From CAZJYI01 sp964550025 (lineage in GTDB: Bacteria > Verrucomicrobiota > Kiritimatiellia > UBA8416 > CAYOBW01): a stretch of DNA of 38,753 nucleotides. A model generated the notes under the pieces. The model did not search any database. It saw nothing but the letters and a program-made list of their open reading frames with translations, and was not told the origin of the DNA. Made by a program: the position numbers and the translations under genes. How positions within the stretch are numbered: the first letter of the stretch is position 1; each line of letters begins with the position of its first letter. This document shows positions 8,793-16,616 of the stretch, piece after piece. The stretch lies in assembly GCA_964550025.1 (NCBI GenBank), contig CAZJYI010000115.1, forward strand, positions 1 to 38,753, in the 5' to 3' direction.

Positions 8793-8935
8793 GGGCGCAT
8801 CTGCGATTCGTTGCGCTCTGAGTGGGGGACGCTCTTACGAGCGCACTACAAACGGGTGCGCCGGCGTTCGTAGTTCCGCCGTGAGGCGGTCCCCGGCGGG
8901 AAAACCAGCTTGCGCAACGAATCGCAGATGCGCCC
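8793..8935. repeat. REP-like inverted pair with GTAG-hairpin units, nested in a perfect 24-base inverted repeat
   Basis: The outer arms 8793-8816 and 8912-8935 are perfect 24-base inverted repeats. Inside them, a leftward unit has CTAC at 8846-8849 and stem CGCTC-TTAC-GAGCG at 8830-8843. A rightward unit has GTAG at 8870-8873 and stem CCGCC-GTGA-GGCGG at 8876-8889. GTAG is two bases from each stem, and the loops read GTAA or GTGA on the GTAG strand. The same unit with other stem bases occurs at 28121-28191. It ends 67 bases before queE. Confidence 0.85.
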
Positions 8936-9002
8936 CGTCCCCACTCCCCAGCACACTTTTTCTGGCACTGCCGGCTGCTTTTGCTGTAGGGTCCGCCGCA
9001 CG

Positions 9003-9638
9003 ATGTCCGCGGTGACCGTATATGAGTGTTTCACGTCGCTTCAGGGGGAGTCAACCTACTCGGGTCTCCCCTGCTTCTTCATTCGCCTGACCGGGTGCAA
9101 TCTGCGCTGCACGTATTGCGATACGAAATACGCATACGAGGGCGGTGACCCGGTGGAGATCGACGAGCTTGTCGAGCAGGCGCGCACGAGTCCCGCGCCC
9201 ATTGTCGAGATTACCGGGGGCGAGCCGCTGATGCAGGACGGGTTCGTGGAACTTGCCCGGCGCCTGCGTGACGATACGGGCAGGCGGATACTTGTCGAGA
9301 CCAACGGCTCCATGGACATATCGGTCGTCCCCGAAAAGGTGGTGGTCATCATGGACGTCAAGTGTCCCGGGAGCGGGCACAGCCATTTCATGGACTGGGA
9401 CAACATCGGGCGGCTGCGCCGCTACGACGAAGTGAAGTTCGTCCTGGGGACCCGCAATGACTACGAGTGGGCCAAGGCGCTGATCAGAGAGGATGATCTG
9501 ACCGCGCGGTGCCATGCCGTCTTCTTCAGCCCGGTAGCCGAAGTGCTCGAGCCCCGTGAGCTGGCCGGATGGCTCGCCGAAGACGGTTTCCCCGTACGGC
9601 TGCAGGTGCAGTTGCACAAGGTGATCGGGGTGAAGTAG
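9003..9638 (+). CDS. queE: 7-carboxy-7-deazaguanine synthase (radical SAM)
   Basis: 211 residues. QueE rearranges 6-carboxy-tetrahydropterin to 7-carboxy-7-deazaguanine, using S-adenosylmethionine and a 4Fe-4S cluster, on the route to queuosine and other 7-deazaguanines. Cluster ligands C32, C36 and C39 are seen in 'GCNLRCTYCDT' (C-x3-C-x2-C). The N-terminal 'ECFTSLQGESTYSGLPCFFIRLTG' in two parts and 'EITGGEPLMQ' (the GGEP SAM motif) are typical. The ATG at 9003 gives the normal start; an upstream in-frame opening at 8910 lies in the repeat arm. queC follows in the same direction after about 200 bases. QueD is not in this window. Confidence 0.95.
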   Translation: MSAVTVYECFTSLQGESTYSGLPCFFIRLTGCNLRCTYCDTKYAYEGGDPVEIDELVEQARTSPAPIVEITGGEPLMQDGFVELARRLRDDTGRRILVETNGSMDISVVPEKVVVIMDVKCPGSGHSHFMDWDNIGRLRRYDEVKFVLGTRNDYEWAKALIREDDLTARCHAVFFSPVAEVLEPRELAGWLAEDGFPVRLQVQLHKVIGVK

Positions 9639-9650
9639 CGGGCGGCAAGA

Positions 9651-9810
9651 AAACCCGAATATCGAAATCCGAAATCCGAAACAATGTCGAATTCCAAAAG
9701 GGGGAAATGACATAAACCCCGGATCAGTACGCCAGTGCCCGTTTTCGGGTTTTGGACATTTGAGCTTTCGAATTTGTTTCGGATTTCGGTATTCGGATTT
9801 CGGATTTGGG
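9651..9810. repeat. CGAAATCCGAA / TTTCGGATTTCGG palindromic element, copy 1
   Basis: AT-rich arms of iterated CGAAATCCGAA (9657-9683) are mirrored by TTTCGGATTTCGG iterations (9775-9806). The middle is not palindromic and contains CCAAAAGGGGGAAATGACA at 9694-9712, which recurs exactly at 12419-12437 in copy 2. It fills the queE-queC spacer. Confidence 0.85.
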
Positions 9811-9841
9811 GGCGTGTGGCCATACCTGATGCTGTCCAACG

Positions 9842-10555
9842 ATGAGTGTCCTCTCTGACATTGACTCCCTCCCGGCCAACCCCGCCGTCGTTCTCCTTTC
9901 CGGCGGCGTCGATTCCTCGACGCTACTGCATGCCGTTGCGTCGCGCGTGGGTGGCGATCGCGTTCACGCTTTGTCGTTTGTCTACGGCCAGAAGCACTCC
10001 CGCGAGCTGGAGGCGGCACGGTGGCAGGCGACGGCCGTTGGCGTGGCGGCGCACCGGGTTGTGGACATGAGCTTTTTCGCCGGGTTGGTCTCTGGGAACA
10101 GTGAACTGGTGGCCGGTGGGGCGGACATTTCGGACCTGTCGGACCTGTCGAAGGAGGAACGGCGCCATCCGCCCACGTACGTGCCAAACCGCAACATGAT
10201 CCTGCTTGCGCTCGCCGCGGCGCATGCTGAGAGCGTGGGGGCGGGCGGCGTCTTTTATGGCGCACAGCTACATGACGAGTACGGGTACTGGGATTGTACA
10301 ACCGGTTTCGTTTCGCGGCTCAACGCCGTGCTGGCGCTCAACCGCGGCAATGCCGTCCGTGTCCACGCCCCCTTCGCCGAGCTCGCCAAAGCGGACGTCG
10401 TGCGCATCGGTCTCGAACTGGGCGTGGACTACTCGCACACCTGGAGCTGCTACCGCGGCGGCGAGACCCACTGCGGAACCTGCCCGACCTGCGTTGAACG
10501 GGGCACGGCCTTCGAGACGAACGGACTGGCGCTCGCCGGTCGTCCGGCGAGGTGA
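9842..10555 (+). CDS. queC: 7-cyano-7-deazaguanine (preQ0) synthase
   Basis: 237 residues, usual for QueC. The enzyme uses ATP and ammonia to convert 7-carboxy-7-deazaguanine, the QueE product, into the nitrile preQ0. The PP-loop 'LLSGGVDSSTLLH' (SGGVDS at 20-25) binds ATP. A zinc site is formed by C203, C211, C214 and C217 in 'SCYRGGETHCGTCPTC'. Other family signatures are 'FVYGQKHSRELEAA' and 'TYVPNRNMILLALAAAHAE'. It starts with ATG, 203 bases after queE, and the intervening repeat element may separate or attenuate the two genes. Confidence 0.95.
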   Translation: MSVLSDIDSLPANPAVVLLSGGVDSSTLLHAVASRVGGDRVHALSFVYGQKHSRELEAARWQATAVGVAAHRVVDMSFFAGLVSGNSELVAGGADISDLSDLSKEERRHPPTYVPNRNMILLALAAAHAESVGAGGVFYGAQLHDEYGYWDCTTGFVSRLNAVLALNRGNAVRVHAPFAELAKADVVRIGLELGVDYSHTWSCYRGGETHCGTCPTCVERGTAFETNGLALAGRPAR

Positions 10556-10564
10556 GGGACGGGA

Positions 10565-10820
10565 GGGCCAACGGCCCGGCAGAGGCCAGCCCGGCCCGAC
10601 AGGGCTGGGGCGATGGTGAGAAAGAACCTTCGGAGGGCTGAAAGCCCGACACAGGTTCTGCGGCGGGGGACTTGTGTCGGGCCTTCAGCCCTCGGGTCAT
10701 TCTTCTGTTCCGTTGTCCCCAGGGCTGTCGCCCTGGGCTGGCTTGTGTCGGGCCTTCGGCCCTCAGGTCTGACCGCTGATCTCGATCCCCGGGCCGGCCT
10801 GTGCCGGGCTTCCTGCCCTC
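10565..10820. repeat. Compound palindromic element, GGGCTGAAAGCCC family, copy 2 (inverted order)
   Basis: The modules come in the order B' (10565-10610), A' (10635-10655), A (10673-10693), B (about 10722-10764), then a degenerate extra A-like unit (10799-10820). In copy 1 the order is A, B, B', A', so the two halves are swapped around the centre. It occupies most of the 463-base spacer between queC and the FHA-MoxR gene. Confidence 0.85.
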
Positions 10821-10824
10821 GTCC

Positions 10825-10872
10825 CTCCGTATGCTCTGTCTCCTCCGTGTGCTCTGTGGCTGCTCCACCCTG
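10825..10872. repeat. CTCCGTGTGCTCTGTGG-type simple repeat
   Basis: Iterated CTCCGTATGCTCTGT and CTCCGTGTGCTCTGTGG units follow directly on the compound palindrome. Related TTCCGTGTGTTCCGTGG sequence is seen at 30820-30862, and its complement near 30050 and 32828. The remaining 145 bases before the FHA-MoxR gene look AT-richer and may hold its promoter, but no convincing -35/-10 pair was found. Confidence 0.6.
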
Positions 10873-11018
10873 ACCCTCCGGCATCTCCTCATTACGTGCT
10901 TCATTCGGTATTTAACTCCTTTGCTTGCAAGTATTTCCCTTGTTCTTGCGGCTTGCGCGGTGCTACATCTAATGATGTTCGTCCTCAGGTCACACACCTC
11001 TCGAGATAGGAACACGCG

Positions 11019-12371
11019 ATGGCCAAATTGACATTCGTTGAAGGTCCCTTGGAGGGGCAGAAATTCGAACTGCCGACGACCGGCACGACCATCGGTCGGA
11101 GTCGCCGCTGCGACATTACGTTGAGCGACGGCAAGGTCTCCGGTGAGCATGCCTTGTTGCGGTTGGACGGGGGGCTGTGGTGGGTCTATGACCTGCAGAG
11201 CTCCAACGGGACGCGCGTCAACGACAACGAGACCCCGGCGGCCCATCTCAAGGAAGGTGACCGGATCGGCGTCGGAGATTCCGTGTGCGTCTTCACCTCC
11301 GACGGAGAAGCGGGGGAGAAGGAAGGCGCGGCGCAACCCGAACCGGTTCCTCACGTCGTCCATATGGAGGGCGACGACATCCAGATCGTCAAGGATCTCA
11401 ACGACGCGTACAGACGCATGCAGGAACAGCTTGGGCGTGTGATCGTCGGTCAGAAAGCGGTCATCGAGCAGGTACTCATCGCGATCTTCTGTCGCGGGCA
11501 TGCGTTGCTCGTAGGCGTGCCGGGTGTGGCCAAAACACTGCTTGTCAGCACCCTCAGTCACGTGCTCGACTTGACCTTCAAGCGCGTCCAGTTCACCCCG
11601 GACCTGATGCCTTCGGACATTACGGGCACGGACGTGCTCGAAGAGGACCACACGACGGGCAAACGCTATTTCCGGTTCGTGCAGGGGCCGATCTTCGCCA
11701 ACATGGTCCTCGCGGACGAGATCAACCGTACACCGCCCAAAACGCAGGCGGCGCTGCTGGAGGCCATGCAGGAGCACCGGGTGACCGTGGGCGAACAGAC
11801 CTACCGTCTGCCCGAGCCGTTCTTCGTGCTGGCGACGCAGAACCCGATCGAGCAGGAGGGGACCTATCCGCTGCCCGAGGCGCAGCTCGACCGCTTCATG
11901 TTCAACATCATCGTCGACTATCCCGGGTCCGACGAGGAACACGACATTATTCGCCAGGTCACGGGTGCCCATCAACCCGAGATCGAGGTCGCACTGACCA
12001 CGGAGGAAGTGCTCCGTCTGCAGCAGGTCGTCCGGCGCGTGCCGGTCGCCGACCATGTGATCAACTACGCCCGCGATCTCGCCCGAGCGACGCGGCCGAA
12101 GGACGAGACCGCCCCTGACTTCGTCAAGGAGATGGTGGCCTGGGGGGCAGGTCCGCGCGCGGGGATTTACCTCGTAACGACCGCCAAGGCCCGTGCCATC
12201 CTGCAGGGGCGGTTCCACGCGACGACGGAGGACATCAAGGCCGTTTCGCTGCCGGTCCTGCGGCACCGCGTGCTGACCACGTTCAACGCCGAGGCGGCCG
12301 GCGTTTCCAGCGACGAAATCGTCCGCCTGCTGCTCGAACAGATTCAGCCGCTGCCGGCGGTGGATGTATAG
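11019..12371 (+). CDS. FHA domain fused to MoxR-family AAA+ ATPase
   Basis: 450 residues. Residues 1-95 form a forkhead-associated (phosphothreonine-binding) domain, with 'GRSRRCDI' at 26-33, 'SGEH' at 41-44 and 'LQSSNGTRVN' at 59-68. Residues 120-450 are a MoxR AAA+ ATPase: Walker A 'GVPGVAKT' at 166-173, Walker B 'VLADEIN' at 229-235, sensor 'LATQNPIEQEGTYPLPEAQL' and 'DRFMF'. MoxR ATPases act as chaperones that help mature or activate vWA-domain partners, and such partners follow directly. The FHA fusion suggests recruitment by a Ser/Thr kinase, but none is seen here. The start ATG has AGGA seven bases upstream. It is the first gene of the cluster to 24.1 kb, with a 190-base repeat-filled gap to the next gene. 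Confidence 0.93.
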   Translation: MAKLTFVEGPLEGQKFELPTTGTTIGRSRRCDITLSDGKVSGEHALLRLDGGLWWVYDLQSSNGTRVNDNETPAAHLKEGDRIGVGDSVCVFTSDGEAGEKEGAAQPEPVPHVVHMEGDDIQIVKDLNDAYRRMQEQLGRVIVGQKAVIEQVLIAIFCRGHALLVGVPGVAKTLLVSTLSHVLDLTFKRVQFTPDLMPSDITGTDVLEEDHTTGKRYFRFVQGPIFANMVLADEINRTPPKTQAALLEAMQEHRVTVGEQTYRLPEPFFVLATQNPIEQEGTYPLPEAQLDRFMFNIIVDYPGSDEEHDIIRQVTGAHQPEIEVALTTEEVLRLQQVVRRVPVADHVINYARDLARATRPKDETAPDFVKEMVAWGAGPRAGIYLVTTAKARAILQGRFHATTEDIKAVSLPVLRHRVLTTFNAEAAGVSSDEIVRLLLEQIQPLPAVDV

Positions 12372-12379
12372 GGGAAGAC

Positions 12380-12541
12380 TCGAAATCCGAATATCGAAAC
12401 CCGAAACAACATCGAATGCCAAAAGGGGGAAATGACAGAAACCCTCGGTCGGAACACCTGGGTCCTTTCCTGTGTTTCGAGCATTTGAACCTTCGAGTTT
12501 CCGATTTGTTTCGGATTTCGAGATTTGGATTTCGAATTTGC
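12380..12541. repeat. CGAAATCCGAA / TTTCGGATTTCGG palindromic element, copy 2
   Basis: It has the same design as 9651-9810: left arm CGAAATCCGAATATCGAAAC, right arm TTTGTTTCGGATTTCGAG, and the exact 19-base core CCAAAAGGGGGAAATGACA at 12419-12437. It starts about ten bases after the MoxR stop codon and ends about 20 bases before the DUF58 start. Confidence 0.85.
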
Positions 12542-12561
12542 TTCAGGTACTAGACTACGCC

Positions 12562-13506
12562 ATGGCTTTACAACTCAGTTCAGCATCCCAGGAGCACATG
12601 TGGTTGTTGCCTGCCGAGGTGACGACCGCGATGGGGCGCCTGGAGTTTCTGGCGCGCTCGCCCATGGAGGGTTCCATCGCCGGCAAGCACGTCAGCCCGC
12701 ACAAGGGCGCGTCGGTGGAGTTTGCCGAGCATCGGCCCTATTCCTACGGCGACGACCCGCGCGACCTCGACTGGCGGGTGTATGGCAAGCAGGACCGCTA
12801 CTACGTCAAGCAGTACACCGAGGAAACGAACCTGCGGGCGACGATCGTGCTCGACGCGTCCGGGTCCATGGCCTACGCGGGGGAGCAGGCCGTTGCGGTG
12901 GACGGCCACAGGCTCTCCAAGTTCCGCTACGGTCAGCACCTGGCAGCGGCCCTGACGTACCTCCTGATTCGACAGCAGGACGCCGTCGGCCTGGTGACCT
13001 TCGACACGACCGTGCGCTCATACCTGCCGGCCCGAAGCCGCGCGAGCCAGGTGACCCGCGTCCTGGAGGAGGTGCACAACACGCGGCCCGGCGGCGAAAC
13101 GGCCGCCGCCAACGTGTTGCACGAAGTCGCGGAGCGCATCCACCGCCGCGGACTCGTGATCGTCATCAGTGATCTCTTCGACGAGCCGGAGCGCATCACC
13201 GAGGCTCTGCACCACTTCAGCTACCGGCGCCACGAGGTCGTCGTGCTGCACGTCATGGCCGAAGAAGAACTGACGTTCCCCTTTTCGAGCTTCCAGATCT
13301 TCCGGAATCTGGAAGAGACGAACGAACGCTTCGAAATCGACCCTCGGGCCGTCCGCGCGAAGTACCTGGATTCGGTCAAGAACTTCGTTCAGGTCATCGA
13401 GCGCGGATGCGGGCAGCTCCGCGCGGACTACGTTCCAATGACGACCAAGATGGATTTTGTGAAGGCGCTGGCCGGTTACCTGGCACGGAGGAGGCAGAAG
13501 AAGTGA
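12562..13506 (+). CDS. DUF58-family vWA-like protein
   Basis: 314 residues. The DUF58 hallmark 'HRPYSYGDDPRDLDWRVYG' is at residues 57-75. A vWA-like fold follows, with metal-site motif 'VLDASGSM' at 96-103, and 'ISDLFDEPE' fits the later MIDAS-side strand. No membrane segment is visible, so the protein is probably cytosolic or peripheral. DUF58 proteins are almost always encoded next to MoxR ATPases and are taken to be their direct clients. The ATG at 12562 starts just after the repeat; an upstream in-frame opening at 12472 lies within repeat DNA and is rejected. Function in this lineage is unknown. Confidence 0.9.
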   Translation: MALQLSSASQEHMWLLPAEVTTAMGRLEFLARSPMEGSIAGKHVSPHKGASVEFAEHRPYSYGDDPRDLDWRVYGKQDRYYVKQYTEETNLRATIVLDASGSMAYAGEQAVAVDGHRLSKFRYGQHLAAALTYLLIRQQDAVGLVTFDTTVRSYLPARSRASQVTRVLEEVHNTRPGGETAAANVLHEVAERIHRRGLVIVISDLFDEPERITEALHHFSYRRHEVVVLHVMAEEELTFPFSSFQIFRNLEETNERFEIDPRAVRAKYLDSVKNFVQVIERGCGQLRADYVPMTTKMDFVKALAGYLARRRQKK

Positions 13507-13514
13507 CGGGTGGC

Positions 13515-13605
13515 CCGTCTTCGCCTGACGGCTACGTCGCGGCAGGCGAGGGGTGTGTAGGAACCCTGGCGTCACGAAGTCATGGGGTCATGAAGTCACG
13601 GAGTC
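13515..13605. repeat. GTAG-hairpin unit (minus strand) followed by GTCACGAAGTCA repeat
   Basis: On the minus strand, GTAG (13535-13532) is followed at once by stem CCGTC and GACGG enclosing AGGCGAA (13531-13515). On the plus strand an alternative pairing joins TCGCCTG (13521) with CAGGCGA (13543-13549). At 13571-13605 an iterated GTCACGAAGTCATGGGGTCA motif begins. Both lie in the 161-base gap between the DUF58 and BatA-type genes. Confidence 0.6.
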
Positions 13606-13667
13606 GGAGTGTCGGCAGTGAGACGGATACGCGCTGATTGGCGGTCTGGGCCGCGGTGGGAGATGAG

Positions 13668-16616
13668 ATGCTGTTCCTAAATGCAATCCTGCTTTCGGGA
13701 CTTGTGGCCGGGCTTATTCCCGTCCTGATTCATCTTCTGAACCGGAAGTCCGCCCGGGTCATCGACTGGGGCGCCATGCAGTTCCTGCGCGATTCCCTGG
13801 TCAGCCGGCGCCGGCCGATTCTGCTCGAAGAGATCCTGCTGCTCATGGCGCGCTGCCTGCTCCTCGTCTGCATCGTGCTAGCCGTGGCCAGGCCGTTCGT
13901 GCCAGCCGGTTCGCGCATTCCCTGGGCCATCGTCTTGCCGGTGCTGCTGCTGTCCGTCGCGCTTCTCGGTGCCGGCATTGCCGCGTGGCCGTACCGGCGC
14001 TGGCGCTGGTGGCTGCTCGGGACCGCGTTGGCGGGTTTCGTACTGTGCGCGGCGGCTATTCTGATAGAGGGCTGGCTGGATGCCGGGCGCCTGCGCAGCC
14101 GCTATCGCCAGGACCTGGCCATCGTCATTGACGGCTCGACCTCCATGCAGGTCGAACATGACGGCAAGACGTTGTTCGAGAGGGCCGTCGAGGAGGCCGT
14201 CGGCATCGTGGAGATGGCGCCGGAGGGCAGTACGTTTACCGTGATCGTCGGTGGCGGGCGGCCCAGTGTGCGCACGCCCGCGCCCAGTACGGACCGCGCC
14301 CAGGTGTTGAGACTGCTGTCCGAACTGCGCCCCGTCGGGGGCGCAATGCGGGCTCTGGATGCCGTCGCCGCGGCCGTCGAGACGCTCGCCCAGGGCTACC
14401 ACGTTTCCAAGCAGATCGTGCTCATAGGCGACAACCAGGAGCACGGCTGGGAAACCGACCGCCCGGGGCGCTGGGCGCTGCTCAAGGACATCTTCAAGAC
14501 GTTGCCCTCTGAACCCCGGCTGATCTACCGCCACGTAGGACGCCCCGGCGCTTTCCGCAACCTGGCGGTCGCCGACGTGACGTTTTCGCGGCAGCTTGTG
14601 GGCACGGACCGCGACGTCGGGATTGACGTACGCGTGGCCAACAGCGGGGAGGAGCCCGTTACCCCCGAAAGCGTCAGCCTGGACGTGGAGGGAGAAACGC
14701 TGACGGACAATACGGTGGGATTGCTCGCCCCCGGCGAGTCGGAGACGGTGCGGTTTCGCCACCGTTTCAGGCGAGCCGGGTGCCACGTGGTCTCGGCCCG
14801 CGTCAAGGCGTCGGATGACCTGCCCGCGGATGATCGTCAGACGGTGGTGAAGCACGTGGTCGGGACGCTCAAAGTGTTGATTGTCGACGGCGGATGGGCG
14901 CCCCGTTTTCTGGACCGACCGGGGGCCTTCGCCGCATTGGCCCTCGCGCCGGGAGACGAGGAAGACGAGACGGGGAATCGCGGCGGACGGCGTTCGGCGG
15001 CCGCTTCCGAGAAGGGGCGGGACCTCTTCAACGCCGAGTTGATCGACGCGGGTGGATTGCTGGAGTTCGAGGATTTCGGAGCCTACGGCGCGGTCGTTCT
15101 GGCCGACGTCCCCAAGATACCGGCCGCCGTGGCGGCCAGGCTGACGGACTATATGGAGCGCGGCGGCGGTGTGCTGGCGGCCCCGGGCTGGAAGGTGGAT
15201 ACGAATTCCTACAACAGGCTTCAGGATGCGGACGGCAGGCCGCTGATGCCGGCTACGCTCGTGAAGCGCAAGGTCCTCGGCGAGGACATGGTGTCCCTCT
15301 CGGGTGAGACATTCGGGCACAAGGCCGTCGAGGCGCTGGCCGGTGGCCGGGACATACAGAGCGTACGCGTCAGCAGCCACTGGCAGCTCGAACACGTCGC
15401 GGCCGATGCCGACGTATCCGTCTGTGCGCGTCTCAGCGACGGTTCGCCTTTTGCGCTCGAGCGCAGGGTCGGTGCGGGAGGGCTGTTGCTCCTTGCATGC
15501 GCCCTGGACGGGCGCGACAGCAACCTGGTCACGCGGCAGGTCTTCGTACCCCTGGTGCACGAGCTGATCAGCTACCTGGCACGCCCGGTGAGCGCGGCGC
15601 TCAACGTGCGACCGGGGGCGGATCTGGTGGTGGGGCTCTCCGGCGGCACGCACGCCGTGGCCGACCTTGGACTCAACGGCCTCAAGGGCCAGTATTGCCG
15701 GGACAAGGACTGCGGCGACGTGGTCGGGACGCGTATCGACGAGACGGTCGATTTCAACTGGGGGATGGATGCACCGTTCAACGGGGTTCCCGCGGAGGAT
15801 TTCAGTGTGCGCTGGACCGGGATACTCACGCCCCCCGCCACCGGACGCTACCAGCTCGAGTGCGAGTCCGACGACCGAATGACCGTTTGGATAGACGGCA
15901 AGCGCATCATGTCGTCGCGGCACGGTCAGAACGGCTACAAGCGCGTTTCGTTCAAGGCGGGAAAGCAATACCGGCTTCGCGTGGACTTCGTGGAAGACTC
16001 GGGCGAGGCCTTTGCGCGGCTCTACTGGCAGCCCCCCGGCAAGGGGAGGACGGTCGTTCCCGCAAGTGCTTTGTCGGTCGGGTTGGGTTCGGCCGTGGGT
16101 GACGAGGTGGAGACCTTTACGGCGAAGGCCCCGGACGGTTCGGTGCGCCCCGTTCAGATCATCACGCAGAAGGGCGGGCTGCTGGCGCGCACCGAAGGCG
16201 ACGCCCTCCCGGGCCTGTATCGCCTGCGCGTTCCCGAGATGCTGGGCGGGCGACTCAAGGGCCTGGCCGCCAACGACGGCGCCATCCCCTTTGCCGTCCT
16301 GTACGACGCCGCCGAGAGCGACCGTACGTCGCTGGACGACGACGATTTCACCTTCCTGCGGAAGTATGTCGACATCGAGCTGCCGGCCGCCACGGAAGAC
16401 ACCCGCCGGGCACTGGCGGGTGAGACCGTCGGCGACGAACTGTGGCGCGAGCTGGCGCTGGCCGCGTTTGCCCTGGTCCTGATCGAACTGTTGCTTGCGC
16501 GCTGGGTTGCCCGGCAGCGGCGCTTCGGGCAGGAGAAGCCGGTCGATTTCGAGCAATATCACGAGCCTTCAAGGACGTTCCGGGAAATGCTGGCGAGGTT
16601 GAAGAGTGGAAGCTAG
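13668..16616 (+). CDS. BatA-type membrane vWA protein with embedded PA14-like domain
   Basis: 982 residues. The N-terminus matches the BatA membrane domain ('LIPVLIHLLNRKSARVIDWG'), with membrane segments near 2-22, 57-75, 85-107 and 114-134. A vWA-like domain begins at about 150 with metal-site motif DGSTSM (155-160). An Ig-like/CARDB-type stretch follows, then a glutamine-amidotransferase-like region at about 405-650. Residues 675-802 look like a PA14 domain, a beta-barrel often used for carbohydrate binding ('RWTGILTPPATGRYQLEC' and 'ARLYWQPPGKGRTVVP'). A last membrane segment lies at about 928-948. The ATG at 13668 has GGGAG five bases upstream, which decides it over a TTG at 13638. The stop overlaps the next gene by 11 bases. 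It is the likely membrane client of the MoxR ATPase. The PA14 insertion is unusual for BatA relatives. Confidence 0.85.
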   Translation: MLFLNAILLSGLVAGLIPVLIHLLNRKSARVIDWGAMQFLRDSLVSRRRPILLEEILLLMARCLLLVCIVLAVARPFVPAGSRIPWAIVLPVLLLSVALLGAGIAAWPYRRWRWWLLGTALAGFVLCAAAILIEGWLDAGRLRSRYRQDLAIVIDGSTSMQVEHDGKTLFERAVEEAVGIVEMAPEGSTFTVIVGGGRPSVRTPAPSTDRAQVLRLLSELRPVGGAMRALDAVAAAVETLAQGYHVSKQIVLIGDNQEHGWETDRPGRWALLKDIFKTLPSEPRLIYRHVGRPGAFRNLAVADVTFSRQLVGTDRDVGIDVRVANSGEEPVTPESVSLDVEGETLTDNTVGLLAPGESETVRFRHRFRRAGCHVVSARVKASDDLPADDRQTVVKHVVGTLKVLIVDGGWAPRFLDRPGAFAALALAPGDEEDETGNRGGRRSAAASEKGRDLFNAELIDAGGLLEFEDFGAYGAVVLADVPKIPAAVAARLTDYMERGGGVLAAPGWKVDTNSYNRLQDADGRPLMPATLVKRKVLGEDMVSLSGETFGHKAVEALAGGRDIQSVRVSSHWQLEHVAADADVSVCARLSDGSPFALERRVGAGGLLLLACALDGRDSNLVTRQVFVPLVHELISYLARPVSAALNVRPGADLVVGLSGGTHAVADLGLNGLKGQYCRDKDCGDVVGTRIDETVDFNWGMDAPFNGVPAEDFSVRWTGILTPPATGRYQLECESDDRMTVWIDGKRIMSSRHGQNGYKRVSFKAGKQYRLRVDFVEDSGEAFARLYWQPPGKGRTVVPASALSVGLGSAVGDEVETFTAKAPDGSVRPVQIITQKGGLLARTEGDALPGLYRLRVPEMLGGRLKGLAANDGAIPFAVLYDAAESDRTSLDDDDFTFLRKYVDIELPAATEDTRRALAGETVGDELWRELALAAFALVLIELLLARWVARQRRFGQEKPVDFEQYHEPSRTFREMLARLKSGS

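Noticed and set aside
8450..9002. preQ1 riboswitch upstream of queE
   Set aside because: No class I or II preQ1 aptamer pattern was recognised; the spacer is accounted for by two repeat elements.
10338..12422. 694-codon minus-strand frame over queC and the MoxR gene
   Set aside because: It crosses two genuine genes and the repeat element between them and has no motif or start site.
6343..12541. Intergenic palindromes as intrinsic terminators
   Set aside because: Most lack a T tract, many lie upstream of genes, and copies recur with internal module structure, so they are better described as dispersed repeats. Only 28040-28075 looks like a true terminator.
13878..16562. 894-codon open frame on the minus strand
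   Set aside because: It lies fully antisense to the BatA-type gene, which has clear domains, a ribosome site and operon overlap. The antisense product is His/Gln/Arg-rich without recognisable features.
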